Positions 8,541-18,163 of a stretch of 64,000 nucleotides of DNA are shown one piece after another. Source of the stretch: Lentibacillus sp. Marseille-P4043 (GTDB taxonomy: Bacteria; Bacillota; Bacilli; Bacillales; Amphibacillaceae). The translations under genes were made by a program, and so were the position numbers. Within the stretch, counting starts at the first letter, position 1. Every line of letters begins with the position of its first letter. Where the stretch lies: the NCBI RefSeq assembly GCF_900258515.1, contig NZ_LT984884.1:1010245-1074244 (forward strand). The letters run 5' to 3'. A model generated the notes under the pieces. The model saw only the letters and a program-made list of their open reading frames with translations, did not search any database and was not told the DNA's origin.

Positions 8541-9296
8541 ATGGGGTTATTCATGAACAAAGGGGAACACCCGGATGTTTTTATGAACCAGAGGAGTATC
8601 AAGGAACCGAACCAACGTTTTTTTAAAATCGATTACTTTAAGGAATTGGTAAAATCGCAACAGAAAATGAACGATTCGCTATTCCGATCCTTTCATGAAC
8701 TTGAATTTCTGTACCAGCAACAGAAGCACACACAGGTAAAAGAATGGGAAGAGGTAGGCAATCAGTTACATGCATTAAAAGAATGTAATCTGCAGCATGA
8801 GAAGTTTGAAAGGAATGCAATGGAGTGGTTAACAATGTTGGATGAAAATAATAAGGATTTGCACCGTCTGTTAGAAGAAGAAGGAATGTTAAAACAGGGT
8901 GTCCTTGACGAAATAAATAGTGTCAATCAATCAAACCAGGAGATTGTCAATCAATTAGGAAAATATGAATCCTTCCACGAGCAACTTACAAACCAAATGA
9001 ATGAGCTGTTTGACCTCCACAAGGAAATGTCCAGTAAAATTGCGAATCAAGACGAAAATCAAAATAAGACATTGAATCATTTGGAAAAACAGGAAGCGCT
9101 GATGGAGAAAACAGTACGGCAAATTACACATCTTCGCTCAATACTGTTTGAAAGGACTAACTTCTTGGCGGAAAAAATTGAAAACAGCTATAAACTTACA
9201 TCGTCATTTGTCTACAAATTAGTTACGGGGTCTGATCAACCATTAACATTTATGATGAATCAGAAACAAGAAGCTGGCCAGAAAAAATCCGATTAA
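8541..9296 (+). CDS. Coiled-coil protein of unknown function
   Basis: A 251-residue, highly charged protein with no signal peptide. Residues about 25-215 are rich in heptad-type Leu, Glu, Lys and Gln patterns (for example LEFLYQQQKHTQVKEWEEVG), predicting a long coiled coil. The tail ends in a charged QKKSD. GGGAAGTG precedes ATG 8541; ATG 8553 is an alternative. No family is recognised. It is flanked on both sides by copies of the same short repeat and has its own terminator. Confidence 0.7.
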   Translation: MGLFMNKGEHPDVFMNQRSIKEPNQRFFKIDYFKELVKSQQKMNDSLFRSFHELEFLYQQQKHTQVKEWEEVGNQLHALKECNLQHEKFERNAMEWLTMLDENNKDLHRLLEEEGMLKQGVLDEINSVNQSNQEIVNQLGKYESFHEQLTNQMNELFDLHKEMSSKIANQDENQNKTLNHLEKQEALMEKTVRQITHLRSILFERTNFLAEKIENSYKLTSSFVYKLVTGSDQPLTFMMNQKQEAGQKKSD

Positions 9297-9298
9297 AT

Positions 9299-9330
9299 AC
9301 CGAACAGTGCCAGACACTGTTCGGTTAAAT
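9299..9330 (+). terminator. Terminator of the coiled-coil gene
   Basis: ACCGAACAGTG pairs perfectly with CACTGTTCGGT around a 5-nt loop, followed by a weak TTAAATTT tract. Confidence 0.65.
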
Positions 9331-9337
9331 TTAGAAG

Positions 9338-9431
9338 AGAGGCGCCCTATGCTTATGGCAAATTTTCGGCAAGTAATCGCAAACTCAGGACGTCGCACTC
9401 TTAGCCGGTAAGGGCGCTTGCGCTTTTCTTA
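9338..9431. repeat. Interspersed element copy 2 (ends GGGCGCTTGCGCTTTTCTTA)
   Basis: It shares both ends with the copy at 8250-8432, starting AGAGGCGCCCTATGCTTATG, but lacks about 90 bp of the middle. Its last three bases are the complement of the stop codon of the sspH-like gene. Confidence 0.75.
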
Positions 9432-9608
9432 GTGTTCAAATAAACCGTCTAAATCCACTTGCTGCTCATGGTGCATCTCATCAAGAGGAAAGATCGTTGC
9501 CAAATCTTGATTAGGGTGCACCTGTTTGATATAGACAGGTATACCATGGTAATTCACATTCATCATAACAATCGAATCAATTATTTCCTGCGCACGTTGA
9601 CTGTCCAC
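9429..9608 (-). CDS. sspH: H-type small acid-soluble spore protein
   Basis: A 59-residue reading frame starting GTG, with AAGGAGG six nt upstream. It begins MDSQRAQEIIDSIVMMNVNY and continues HGIPVYIKQV, which matches the SspH family (XXXQRAXXIXXSPXXXNVTY-G-PVYI). These proteins are made in the forespore and packed in the spore core. The C-terminal part (QQVDLDGLFEH) is less conserved, and the stop codon lies in the end of the neighbouring repeat element. The gene is short enough to be missed by length-filtered calling. Confidence 0.88.
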   Translation of the reverse strand: MDSQRAQEIIDSIVMMNVNYHGIPVYIKQVHPNQDLATIFPLDEMHHEQQVDLDGLFEH

Positions 9609-9792
9609 AAAGTTCCTCCTTAATGGTTGGCTTAAACATTAATTTGGATATCGCATTAAATCATACAACAAGGATTTCGAGTTGAGGAATATTTTTAACC
9701 CTTGGTCGAATTCTCTTGCTGTATATATTTTTAGTTGAATCGAATAAAATATAGGTGGTAATTAAACACATGGAAAAGTGCGGAATTAACTA

Positions 9793-11019
9793 TCATGAAG
9801 CACTATTTTCCCGTGTCTCGGTTTTATCAATAATTGAAGTACCAACCAGATCACCAGTCACATTTAAGGCAGTGCAACCCATTCCAACAAGTGCATCAAT
9901 TGCAGTCAACAGTCCGACAGCTTCCATTGGCAGGCCTAATTGTGCAAAGACGGTTGCAATCATAATAATTCCTGCACCTGGGACGCCGGCTGTGCCAACA
10001 GATGCCAGCGTTCCAACCAATACGACCTGTAGCATATCAGTAAAACTTAACGGGTCACCAACGATATTAGCAGCAAATACTGCAGATATAGCGATCCGAA
10101 TTGCTGCACCATCCATATTAATCGTGGCTCCTAATGGTAAACTAAATCCATACAAGCTTTTTGATAATCCTAGATCTTTGGCCGCATTCAACGTAAGTGG
10201 CAGTGTGCCTGAACTACTTTGTGTGACAAAAGCGGTTATCATTGGTGTACGCGCTTGGGTAAAAAACCTTTTAGGTGAAATTTTAGCAAGTAACATAAAA
10301 ATGATGTAAACACCGACTTGCACGATTAAAGCCACATAGAGAACCATCACCATGTCACCCAATGACAATAATGTATCCGCACCTTGATTGCCAACCGTTT
10401 TCGCGATAATAGCAAAAATCCCAATAGGTACGTATTGCAGGACGACTTTCATAATGCTTAAGGTTGCTTCATTCAATCCATCAATGACTTTATATACATG
10501 TTCGCCTAGCTCACCATAAGACATTGATGATCTTAATGAGGAAATAGCAATCCCAAAAGCAAGCGCAGTGAAAATGATTCCTAATAAGTTTAATTCGCTA
10601 AATGCAGTCACAATGTTTTCTGGTACAATATTTAGCAGAACACTGATGACGCCGGGGTTATCCGGGACATCAAATTTCTCATTTTTATCAAGCGTCATTC
10701 CGCTCCCAGGTTGAAAAATACTAGCAACAGCAATGCCAACGATAATGGCTAAAGCGGATGTCAGTAAATAATAGACGAATACTTTTCCTCCCATTCGTCC
10801 TAGGTCACTAATTTTGGTTTGATTTACCCCAACGATTAAAGTGAATAAAATAAGCGGGATGATAAGGAATTTAAGCAAATGAAGCAAAAGGTCTCCAAAT
10901 GGTGCCAAAACAGCTGCATCCTTACCAAAAACTAACCCGACAATAATACCGACAATAAGTGCGATTGTGATTTTTAGAATTAATGAGGCATTAAGATAGC
11001 CTCTCCAGATTTTTCTCAT
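9793..11019 (-). CDS. Dicarboxylate/amino acid:cation symporter (DAACS family)
   Basis: A 408-residue membrane protein, normal for GltP/GltT-type carriers. Hydrophobic segments run throughout; hairpin signatures TQSSSGTLPLTLNAAKDLG (HP1 serine-rich motif) and GATINMDGAAI (the NMDG motif of TM7) are intact, and a second hairpin GTAGVPGAGI lies near residue 345. It imports glutamate, aspartate or related substrates with H+ or Na+; which one cannot be told. ATG follows GGGTGG. It is monocistronic on the minus strand. Confidence 0.88.
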   Translation of the reverse strand: MRKIWRGYLNASLILKITIALIVGIIVGLVFGKDAAVLAPFGDLLLHLLKFLIIPLILFTLIVGVNQTKISDLGRMGGKVFVYYLLTSALAIIVGIAVASIFQPGSGMTLDKNEKFDVPDNPGVISVLLNIVPENIVTAFSELNLLGIIFTALAFGIAISSLRSSMSYGELGEHVYKVIDGLNEATLSIMKVVLQYVPIGIFAIIAKTVGNQGADTLLSLGDMVMVLYVALIVQVGVYIIFMLLAKISPKRFFTQARTPMITAFVTQSSSGTLPLTLNAAKDLGLSKSLYGFSLPLGATINMDGAAIRIAISAVFAANIVGDPLSFTDMLQVVLVGTLASVGTAGVPGAGIIMIATVFAQLGLPMEAVGLLTAIDALVGMGCTALNVTGDLVGTSIIDKTETRENSAS

Positions 11020-11262
11020 GCCATGACCACCCTTAGCAGTAGGTTTCCCTAAAAAGTTAATCCTAATAGTAAGCTATGAATTTAATATATATGTATTCCT
11101 ACTAATTTAATAGGAATTATAGTTAAAGGCTATAGAACTTAACGATGTTTGTCAAAATCAGTGCTTGTTGTGTATGTGCGATGAGGTAATTAATGGCCAT
11201 GACTGAAAATAATACGAAAGGGAGCAGTCTTGAGCGAACAGGTAGTCGATCGAAAACTGCCG

Positions 11263-11970
11263 TTACATCGCATGTTTTATACCTTTTTTAACTAAAATCC
11301 AATTTGCTGGGTAGCTTGTTAGGAATCCAAGCATCATGGCAATTTGCATCATAAACCAGAAGATGGCGGTGTCTGGCTTAGGCATTTCGATAAAAAATAC
11401 AAAATGTGTCAGTGCCATCCAACCAAACATCCCTATTTCAAAGGCAATCAATGACCAGGTATCAGCTTTGATTGCATTGGCAATGGCTTTTCCGGGATTA
11501 TCATGTTTTTTAAATCCCATCCCATAATATTGAAAGGCAATGCCAAAAATATAAGCGAGAATAAATTCGACCGCATAATCGGCGAATAATGTACTACCAG
11601 CAATGGTGAACCCAGTAAAAAACACAATTGGTACACCGATCATATCACCAAGCGAGCAACCACTGCTACAATGGGTAGTCGATACGAAAACACTTTGCCA
11701 AAAAGGCTTATTATGGTGATTCATATGATCGTGGTGGCTCATCTGTCCCTGATTGTTTTCATGCCCCATACTCATCCCATTACTTCGCCCAAGCCGGTAA
11801 TAAGCCCATATCCCTGCAATCGGAAAATATAGCCCGGTCAGCGGCCAGACGATATTCATAATGGGCATCATTTTTTGTGGATGCCGGAAAACGTCAATAG
11901 TGATGATGATTGCTTGCAATATACCTAAAAGGATGGCAATCCAGGAGATTATAGTAAGTAAGTCCATCAT
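11263..11970 (-). CDS. DUF4396 family membrane protein
   Basis: A 235-residue protein with about six or seven hydrophobic segments. After the first two there is a His/Met-rich loop (MSHHDHMNHHNKPFW) followed by TTHCSSGCSLGD, a conserved Cys-containing motif of DUF4396 proteins. The loop suggests metal contact, perhaps copper, but this is inference. The ATG after GGGAGGGGTGAA is used; the longer frame adds 15 residues with no ribosome site. Confidence 0.75.
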   Translation of the reverse strand: MMDLLTIISWIAILLGILQAIIITIDVFRHPQKMMPIMNIVWPLTGLYFPIAGIWAYYRLGRSNGMSMGHENNQGQMSHHDHMNHHNKPFWQSVFVSTTHCSSGCSLGDMIGVPIVFFTGFTIAGSTLFADYAVEFILAYIFGIAFQYYGMGFKKHDNPGKAIANAIKADTWSLIAFEIGMFGWMALTHFVFFIEMPKPDTAIFWFMMQIAMMLGFLTSYPANWILVKKGIKHAM

Positions 11971-12033
11971 TTCACCCCTCCCATGTTCTATCCCATATGT
12001 AGATATAATTCCCATGATGACTGGTTTAAAACA

Positions 12034-12068
12034 TAAAAAAACCTGCCTTTTTAATAGGAAAGGCAGGT
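12034..12068 (-). terminator. Terminator of the InhA gene
   Basis: On the minus strand ACCTGCCTTT pairs with AAAGGCAGGT and is followed by seven T. Confidence 0.9.
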
Positions 12069-12077
12069 CAGAAAATA

Positions 12078-14468
12078 TTATTTAAAAATTAACACGTCGC
12101 CGACTGAGCCATCTTTGCTTTCACCGATAACACGGAATTTCAATCCATATTCCGGAACATTACGGCCGGCATCGACTAATCCTTGGTTACTCCAATCCGC
12201 ACTGTCATCAAATAGTGGTGTGCGTTTTGTGTAGTTATCTTTTAATGTTGAACCGAGTAAACCAGAGTAATCAATGAACATTTTGTTAGACTTATTAAAT
12301 GTAAATGCCGCATCATGCAATTGATAACGGGTTGAGCCAATCGTTTTATCTTTCCAGCTTACAGCACGTTGGTCAGCGTCAACTACTCCAAGGAAGCCAT
12401 CCCCAGGGTGATCACCAGTCCAGTTGTTATCAAAAGACTTATCAACATACCAGACAACTAAACCTGGGTCATATGACATTAAACTTGCACCGCGTCGAAT
12501 ATGTGCAAGACCTTCATCGACACCGTTGTGTGATCTCCATTCTAGTAGGTAGTAGTGCTCTGTTGTATATGTTCCATCTTGTTTTTCAAAGCCATCTAAC
12601 GTAAATTTCGGATCAGCTTCAGCACCATCAGAGAACACTTCGTTGCCATCAGCTGTTACAGTAACATTGTCAGTAAAAAACCCATCCAAATTTGTTGCCC
12701 AATCAGTCATAGAGCGGAATTGCAGTTGGATTTCTTGGCCTGCATATGCACTCAAATCAATTGTTTCATGAATCCAGCCATCACTTGAACCAGTGTAACC
12801 TGGAAGATTTTCTTGGATTGCTGGGTAGCCGTTTGGATCTAGCTTATCGCTAGTTTTTGATGTTGCAAGCGACTGCCACGTTTCCCCTTCATCTGTTGAA
12901 ACTTGTACCATGGCATAATCCCAATATTGTTCGATGTTATACCAAGCATCGAAATCAAGTGTTGCATTAGAAGCCCCTGTTAAATCAATTGTTGTCGCCA
13001 TTTTATGGTCGGCCTCATCACCTTTACCGCCATAGTATTCAAAATCTCCATCTTTTGGTGTATTTACTACATTTACTTTGCCTGGTAAATCAATGCGAAC
13101 TGCATCATTGTTTGTACCTTTTGTTACCCCTTCATCAAGCAGCACAGAAGTACCGTCACTTGTAATTTCATTGGCATGTAATGTTGTTCCGCTTAACCAA
13201 TTGCCACCATGTAATGTTTGCAGCATTTCTCTAGCATACGGGCTCATTCCAGGAGGTTCTGTACCAGGGACATCACCAGCCCAGCTGCCACTAGCCATCA
13301 GTGACCAATACGCCACTGCTTCACCTTCACCGGTATATTGTGTGTCATATTCATCTGGAAGTCCTAAATCATGACCGTATTCATGGGCGAAAACCCCTGC
13401 AGCGCCATCTTCTGGTTCAATCGTGTAATCGTATGCAGCCAATTGTCCATCAAAACGATCACTGTCAGACTCCCCGCCAGGTACTGCAATTAGACCGCCA
13501 AGATTCCAGCGGTGTGACCAAATTGCGTCGCCGCCAAGTGAGCCGCCGCCAGCTTCTTCGCCGACACCGGCATGAATAACCATTAGGTGGTCAATAATGC
13601 CATCTGGTTCATCATATACGCCGTCACCATCATAATCGTCACGATCCCAAACATCATATTCACTCAAATCAACATTCTGATCTTCTCCTGCTTTTTCAAG
13701 TGCTTCAAATACTAATTCACGAGCACGTGCATCACTGCCATCAGGTGCTGGATCATTTCCACCATAATATGCAGCTGGATGATCTGCGGTATACCAGCCA
13801 GCAACAGTTCCATCTACCGTATAACTGCCACCTGATTGTTGTTCATAATATTGCTTCATTGATATAAGATTCTCACCGTTTGGCCCTTCATAACCATTTT
13901 CGCCAAAAATCATATCTTGAAAATGATCATGGGTGTAATCTTCATACCACATGTCTGTTTCATCTTTTGTAATCGAGCTTTTTTCATAGTCAGGAAAATC
14001 GATTGCAAGAACGAGAACGTTATCATGACGTACTTCGCCGTTATAGTTTTCTTCCTGAACCGAGTCAACTTTATTCTTCTTGGCATGTCCAAGTTTATTT
14101 CCTTTTCCATTTGTTAGCGCATTATTTTGTTTTTTATTGGATGATTTCATGTTTGCATCTAAACTTTTTGGCAAGCTATCTTTTGTTGCCTTAGCATTTT
14201 TGGTTTTTGCCTGTAAATATTTGCTTAATGCCGCCTCAGCTTCAGCAGGTGAAGCGTTTCTTGCAATTTTGCCATTTTCTTTTAGCATTTCTATTAATTT
14301 ATCATCATTTGCAATACCTAAATCGACTGGTGAGCCGTGGGATGCGGCTGAAACCTTTGACGATAAATCTGGTGTTTCGGCTATTGGTGATGCCGATACG
14401 TTTATCGCTCCAAATCCTAATGAGAGTGCTAGGGTTGTGGAAAGAATAATTCCCTTTTTCTTTTTCAT
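12078..14468 (-). CDS. inhA: Immune inhibitor A-type secreted metalloprotease (peptidase M6)
   Basis: A 796-residue secreted protease. A signal peptide (MKKKKGIILSTTLALSLGFG) is followed by a propeptide, an M6 catalytic domain with HEYGHDLGLPDEYD near residue 360 (HExxH zinc site plus the downstream Glu), and C-terminal beta-rich domains. InhA proteins of Bacillus cleave antibacterial peptides and host proteins; in a free-living species the role may be peptide scavenging. AGGAGG precedes the ATG and a strong terminator follows. Confidence 0.92.
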   Translation of the reverse strand: MKKKKGIILSTTLALSLGFGAINVSASPIAETPDLSSKVSAASHGSPVDLGIANDDKLIEMLKENGKIARNASPAEAEAALSKYLQAKTKNAKATKDSLPKSLDANMKSSNKKQNNALTNGKGNKLGHAKKNKVDSVQEENYNGEVRHDNVLVLAIDFPDYEKSSITKDETDMWYEDYTHDHFQDMIFGENGYEGPNGENLISMKQYYEQQSGGSYTVDGTVAGWYTADHPAAYYGGNDPAPDGSDARARELVFEALEKAGEDQNVDLSEYDVWDRDDYDGDGVYDEPDGIIDHLMVIHAGVGEEAGGGSLGGDAIWSHRWNLGGLIAVPGGESDSDRFDGQLAAYDYTIEPEDGAAGVFAHEYGHDLGLPDEYDTQYTGEGEAVAYWSLMASGSWAGDVPGTEPPGMSPYAREMLQTLHGGNWLSGTTLHANEITSDGTSVLLDEGVTKGTNNDAVRIDLPGKVNVVNTPKDGDFEYYGGKGDEADHKMATTIDLTGASNATLDFDAWYNIEQYWDYAMVQVSTDEGETWQSLATSKTSDKLDPNGYPAIQENLPGYTGSSDGWIHETIDLSAYAGQEIQLQFRSMTDWATNLDGFFTDNVTVTADGNEVFSDGAEADPKFTLDGFEKQDGTYTTEHYYLLEWRSHNGVDEGLAHIRRGASLMSYDPGLVVWYVDKSFDNNWTGDHPGDGFLGVVDADQRAVSWKDKTIGSTRYQLHDAAFTFNKSNKMFIDYSGLLGSTLKDNYTKRTPLFDDSADWSNQGLVDAGRNVPEYGLKFRVIGESKDGSVGDVLIFK

Positions 14469-14821
14469 ATAATTCCTCCTGTTATTTCGATTTTTACCGA
14501 AACTAGTTCTACTCCCCCTTTGACGTTTGAATAAATCTAATAGTCAAAATATAATATCCAGTATTTATCATATAACCGCGATAGAATATTGTAAATATTT
14601 AAAATAAAAATGGTATAATTAGCCTATTTGCTGCTATGTTATTAGGACTGTATTTTTACAAATTTTGGGACTAAAGAGAAGCAAATTACCTTAATAGGTT
14701 ACAGTGGACAATCAAAGTAATAGGGGAGGATAGATTTTTGCCAGAAAATCATTTAGTTGAATAGCGTTTGTCAATCTGAAATAATAAAGGGAATTAACTA
14801 ACTCGAAAAGGAGAAATAGAA
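14469..14821. other. Divergent intergenic region, inhA / NAD(P)-binding gene
   Basis: This 353-bp AT-rich stretch must hold both divergent promoters. No unambiguous -35/-10 pair, dyad or small ORF with more than eight codons after a ribosome site was found. Confidence 0.5.
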
Positions 14822-15466
14822 ATGAATGTATTGTTAATAGGTGCAAATGGGCAGATAGGTCAATATTTAGTTGATCTATTACATAATAGTGATGAGCATA
14901 CGGTAAAAGCAATGGTACGGAAGGAAGAACAGGCAGAAGTTTTAAAAGATAAAGGTGTAGAGTCGATTGTAGCGGATCTGGAAGGGAATGTTGACGAGAT
15001 TTCTGCTGCTGTCGATGGCTGTGATGCCGTGATTTTTACTGCAGGATCTGGTGGCAGCACTGGTTCAGACAAAACATTATTAGTTGATCTTGATGGGGCG
15101 GCAAAAGCGGTTGAGGCTGCTGAAAAGCAAGGAGTAAAACGATTTGTAATGGTCAGCGCACTCCAAGCTCACAATCGAGAAAACTGGAATGATAAGCTAA
15201 GACCTTATTATGTTGCTAAGCATTACGCAGATAATGTGATTGAAGCAAGTAATTTAACCTATACAATTATACGCCCTGGTGGGTTATTGAATGAGCCGGG
15301 TACAGGAAATGTATCTGTCGCTGAAAACCTAACGAGAGGATCCATTCCGCGTGAAGATGTAGCACGGACAGTTATGGCAGCATTAACCGAGGAAAAAACA
15401 TTTAGACGGTCCTTTGATGTCACAGCAGGAGATCATGAGATTACCGAAGCACTAAGAAATCTGTAA
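14822..15466 (+). CDS. NAD(P)-binding atypical SDR, YhfK-like
   Basis: A 214-residue Rossmann protein. LLIGANGQIGQYLVDLL is the nucleotide-binding GxxGxxG motif, SALQAHNRENW and YYVAKHYAD give the YxxxK-type active-site region, and IIRPGGLLNEPGTG follows as in NmrA/NAD-epimerase-like atypical SDRs. B. subtilis YhfK is the likely counterpart. Substrate is unknown. AAAGGAGA lies 7 nt before the ATG. Confidence 0.82.
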   Translation: MNVLLIGANGQIGQYLVDLLHNSDEHTVKAMVRKEEQAEVLKDKGVESIVADLEGNVDEISAAVDGCDAVIFTAGSGGSTGSDKTLLVDLDGAAKAVEAAEKQGVKRFVMVSALQAHNRENWNDKLRPYYVAKHYADNVIEASNLTYTIIRPGGLLNEPGTGNVSVAENLTRGSIPREDVARTVMAALTEEKTFRRSFDVTAGDHEITEALRNL

Positions 15467-15477
15467 ACGCAAAAAAC

Positions 15478-15522
15478 AAGAGGTTGTTAGGTAGGTCGTC
15501 TTCATCCCCTAATAACCTCTTT
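15478..15522. terminator. Bidirectional terminator between convergent genes
   Basis: AAGAGGTTGTTAG pairs with CTAATAACCTCTT, with A residues before and T residues after. Confidence 0.8.
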
Positions 15523-15539
15523 CTTATGCATGCCTTCAT

Positions 15540-17042
15540 TTAACCAGTACTTTTAGGTTTTCTTTCCCTCTTTTTCTTTTCCTTCTTTCCTAACAAAGCT
15601 GTTTTTGCTTTTTCTCTAATCTTTTTATTGATTAGTACATATAGCGTATCACCGGATTCGATCACAGAATTTCCTGTTGGCGTGACAAGATTGTTATCCC
15701 GGACAATACCAATGATTAAGGTATCATCAGGTAACTCAAGATCGATCAACGATGTGTTAACAGATGGAGCCTGTACAGTGATTGCCACTTCCATAATTTC
15801 CGAATCGGTATTTCCAAGGTTGATTAACTCCATGCTAGGTGGGTCTTGGTTGTTTGTTCCGCCTGTTAGTCCCAGCTTGGAAGCAAGCCAGGATAATGTA
15901 CTTCCCTGAACCAATGCTGAAATTAAGACAACGAAAAAGACGGCATTGAAGATTAGTTGACTGTTCTCAACACCTGCAACGATCGGATAGGTAGCCAAGA
16001 CGATTGGAACGGCACCTTTTAGTCCTGACCATGAGATAAACAGTTGTTCTTTTACATTGTATTTCATGAATATCATACAAAGAAAGACAGCAATTGGGCG
16101 AGCTACAAACATTAAGATGATGGATAATAGAATACCTTGCCAGGTTACGTCTAATAACTGACCTGGGAATACCAATAATCCTAGTAGAATAAACATAACA
16201 ATTTGCATCATCCACGAGAAGCCTTCATTAAATCGTGAAATGGTGAAACGGTACATTAAATCATTATTGCCGACAAATACTGCCATAACATATACTGCCA
16301 AGAGCCCGCTTCCACTCAAAAGATCTGTAATGACATATGTAAAAATAGCCATCCCCATTGCAAGAACTGGATATAACCCTGCTGCTTCTAGTTTAATATG
16401 GTTAATGATTAGAACAATAACTTTTCCAAGAATAAGTCCAAAGATCAACCCGAGTACCATTTGCACAAAGAAATTACCAATTGCAGTCCAAATCGAACTA
16501 TCCGGTATTTGAATCATTTCAATAAAAGCAATTGTGAGGAAAACAGCCATTGGGTCGTTTGAACCGGATTCGGCTTCCAATGTAGAGGTTAGCTTCTTTT
16601 TAATATTTTTATTACCTAACACAGAAAAGACAGCTGCAGCATCAGTCGATCCAACAATTGCGCCAAATAGCATCCCTTCCAACAAGGAAAAGTCAAGAAT
16701 ATACATTGCAGCCAGTCCGGTGACCAAGGTGGTAATTAGCACACCTAATGTTGCTAAAGTACCGGCAGCACCAATGACAGGGCGGATGTGGTCCCATTTT
16801 GTATGCGCACCACCATCGAATAAAATAATAATTAAAGCGAGTATCCCAATCAATTGGGCAAATTCCGCGTTTTCAAAGAAGATAAATTGATTGAGAGCCA
16901 TTCCTAAAAGTAAGAATAAAACAAGTGAAGGTAGTCCTAAACGTGAAGAGAATTTAGTAGCTAATACACCGATAATTAGCATAGCAGAAAATAAAAAAAT
17001 CAATGTTTCAACGCTTAAATCCAAGTTATCCAATCCCTCCAT
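15540..17042 (-). CDS. K+/H+ (or Na+/H+) antiporter, CPA1 NhaP2/CvrA type, with C-terminal TrkA-C domain
   Basis: A 500-residue protein. The first about 385 residues are twelve or so hydrophobic segments of a CPA1 exchanger, with FDGGAHT, GSTDAAAVFS and ESGSNDPMAVFL containing the ion-binding acidic residues. Residues about 405-485 form a TrkA-C (RCK_C) domain, which in related exchangers binds nucleotide second messengers. A basic KKEKKKRERKPKSTG tail ends the protein. The role is probably ion and pH homeostasis under salt stress. Confidence 0.87.
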   Translation of the reverse strand: MEGLDNLDLSVETLIFLFSAMLIIGVLATKFSSRLGLPSLVLFLLLGMALNQFIFFENAEFAQLIGILALIIILFDGGAHTKWDHIRPVIGAAGTLATLGVLITTLVTGLAAMYILDFSLLEGMLFGAIVGSTDAAAVFSVLGNKNIKKKLTSTLEAESGSNDPMAVFLTIAFIEMIQIPDSSIWTAIGNFFVQMVLGLIFGLILGKVIVLIINHIKLEAAGLYPVLAMGMAIFTYVITDLLSGSGLLAVYVMAVFVGNNDLMYRFTISRFNEGFSWMMQIVMFILLGLLVFPGQLLDVTWQGILLSIILMFVARPIAVFLCMIFMKYNVKEQLFISWSGLKGAVPIVLATYPIVAGVENSQLIFNAVFFVVLISALVQGSTLSWLASKLGLTGGTNNQDPPSMELINLGNTDSEIMEVAITVQAPSVNTSLIDLELPDDTLIIGIVRDNNLVTPTGNSVIESGDTLYVLINKKIREKAKTALLGKKEKKKRERKPKSTG

Positions 17043-17505
17043 GAGCTAAACATACATGATATAAGCTATACTATAATAATAACTAGAATTTTGCAGAAAT
17101 ACAAAGGATCTGTATTTTCAAGCAGAATCAGGGTGATATCTTTCTCCGACATCTTTTTTCAGTAGTTCCCAAATTTAGTGATGTATCGTCTTATAGTAAT
17201 TTCGAGAATATTATTAATTTTACTCAGATCACTAATAGAAAGTCTTTTACAATGCCCTCTTGATTACCAAACCAGTTAAATAGGTGATTGGTAGCCTTTC
17301 ACCCTAAATTAATTGCAAAAAGAAAATTTAAGTACTACAATCGAAATAAGCAAAAAGGAATTCGATAAAGGTGTTGAATTAGAGAAAAAAATAAGAAATT
17401 CAGATATTACCACCATGGATACACCTATTACCAGTACTTCTTATAAAACTATGCAAACAACTATTTACAGACTATCAAGTGGAACATACCGAGTTAGAAA
17501 TTCGC
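17043..17505. other. Intergenic stretch with no supportable gene
   Basis: The region is AT-rich. A 68-codon frame from a TTG at 17313 has no ribosome site and no recognisable domain; it may be a gene remnant. No clear terminator for the immunity genes ending at 17506 was seen. Confidence 0.4.
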
Positions 17506-17727
17506 TTAAATGGAAATAACTATATATTTTATTGGTAATCCTAATTCTCTATATCGCTTTGTGCTTTCTACTACAGAAGCATAGTCTGCTCCTTCTACAC
17601 CCTCAACTTGAACGCCGCAAATACCACCAGACCCATACTTTTTTACGAATTCTTTATACTCCGTGGGAAATTTAATCTCCAATTCTTGTTCAGCTCTTCC
17701 CATTGAAGGGAAGCACCAATGAATTTA
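17506..17727 (-). pseudogene. Decayed second SUKH (SMI1/KNR4) immunity gene
   Basis: The stretch FPTEYKEFVKKYGSGGICGV and ESTKRYRELGLP is closely related to the intact immunity gene just upstream. The 5' end is missing: FIGASLQW, matching FFGSVDQ of the intact copy, is in a different frame and joins after a frameshift near 17700. The product also stops about 40 residues early. It starts 1-2 nt after the stop codon of the intact copy, so it is a truncated tandem duplicate. Confidence 0.75.
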
Positions 17728-17728
17728 T

Positions 17729-18151
17729 TTAGTCCCAATTATCAATTGCTTCTTGAAATGTATCAATAAGATAATCATCAAAATTTTCATATCTAAATGA
17801 CTCCTGTTTTTGCACCTGATCCCAATCCAAAATATTTTCCTTGTTTCCTGTTTCACTGCACATTACAAATTCACCTAGATCTTCAATTACAATCAAGTCA
17901 TCTCTTAGACCCAATTCTCTATACCTTTTTGTAGTTTCGATAACCGAGGTTCCTTCATTGCCTTCTATACCCAAAATGTAAACGCCACATACCCCCCCGG
18001 AACCATAGCCACTAACAAAATTCTTATACTGAAAGGGAAAAGTGACACCAAGTTCGGTTTCAACTGATTCAATACGCTTTTGATCTACAGAACCGAAGAA
18101 ATCTCCTTTTTCTTTATACATATTAATCATTTTTTGTATTATTTCATCCAT
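17729..18151 (-). CDS. SUKH (SMI1/KNR4) family immunity protein
   Basis: A 140-residue acidic protein with the SUKH core: VETELGVTFPFQYKNFVSGY, GSGGVCGVYILGIEG and a C-terminal FDDYLIDTFQEAI. SUKH proteins neutralise polymorphic toxin nucleases by direct binding. It lies 12 nt after the LXG-LHH toxin gene in the same direction, so it is the probable cognate immunity protein. Confidence 0.85.
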   Translation of the reverse strand: MDEIIQKMINMYKEKGDFFGSVDQKRIESVETELGVTFPFQYKNFVSGYGSGGVCGVYILGIEGNEGTSVIETTKRYRELGLRDDLIVIEDLGEFVMCSETGNKENILDWDQVQKQESFRYENFDDYLIDTFQEAIDNWD

Positions 18152-18163
18152 AATTTCACCTTC

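Noticed and set aside
9755..10309. 184-codon ORF on the plus strand
   Set aside because: Antisense shadow of the DAACS symporter gene, with a composition typical of mirrored membrane proteins.
13078..13579. Plus-strand ORFs opposite inhA
   Set aside because: Antisense shadows of a well-supported protease gene.
17313..17519. 68-codon ORF starting TTG
   Set aside because: No ribosome site or recognised domain, and it overlaps the end of the immunity pseudogene.
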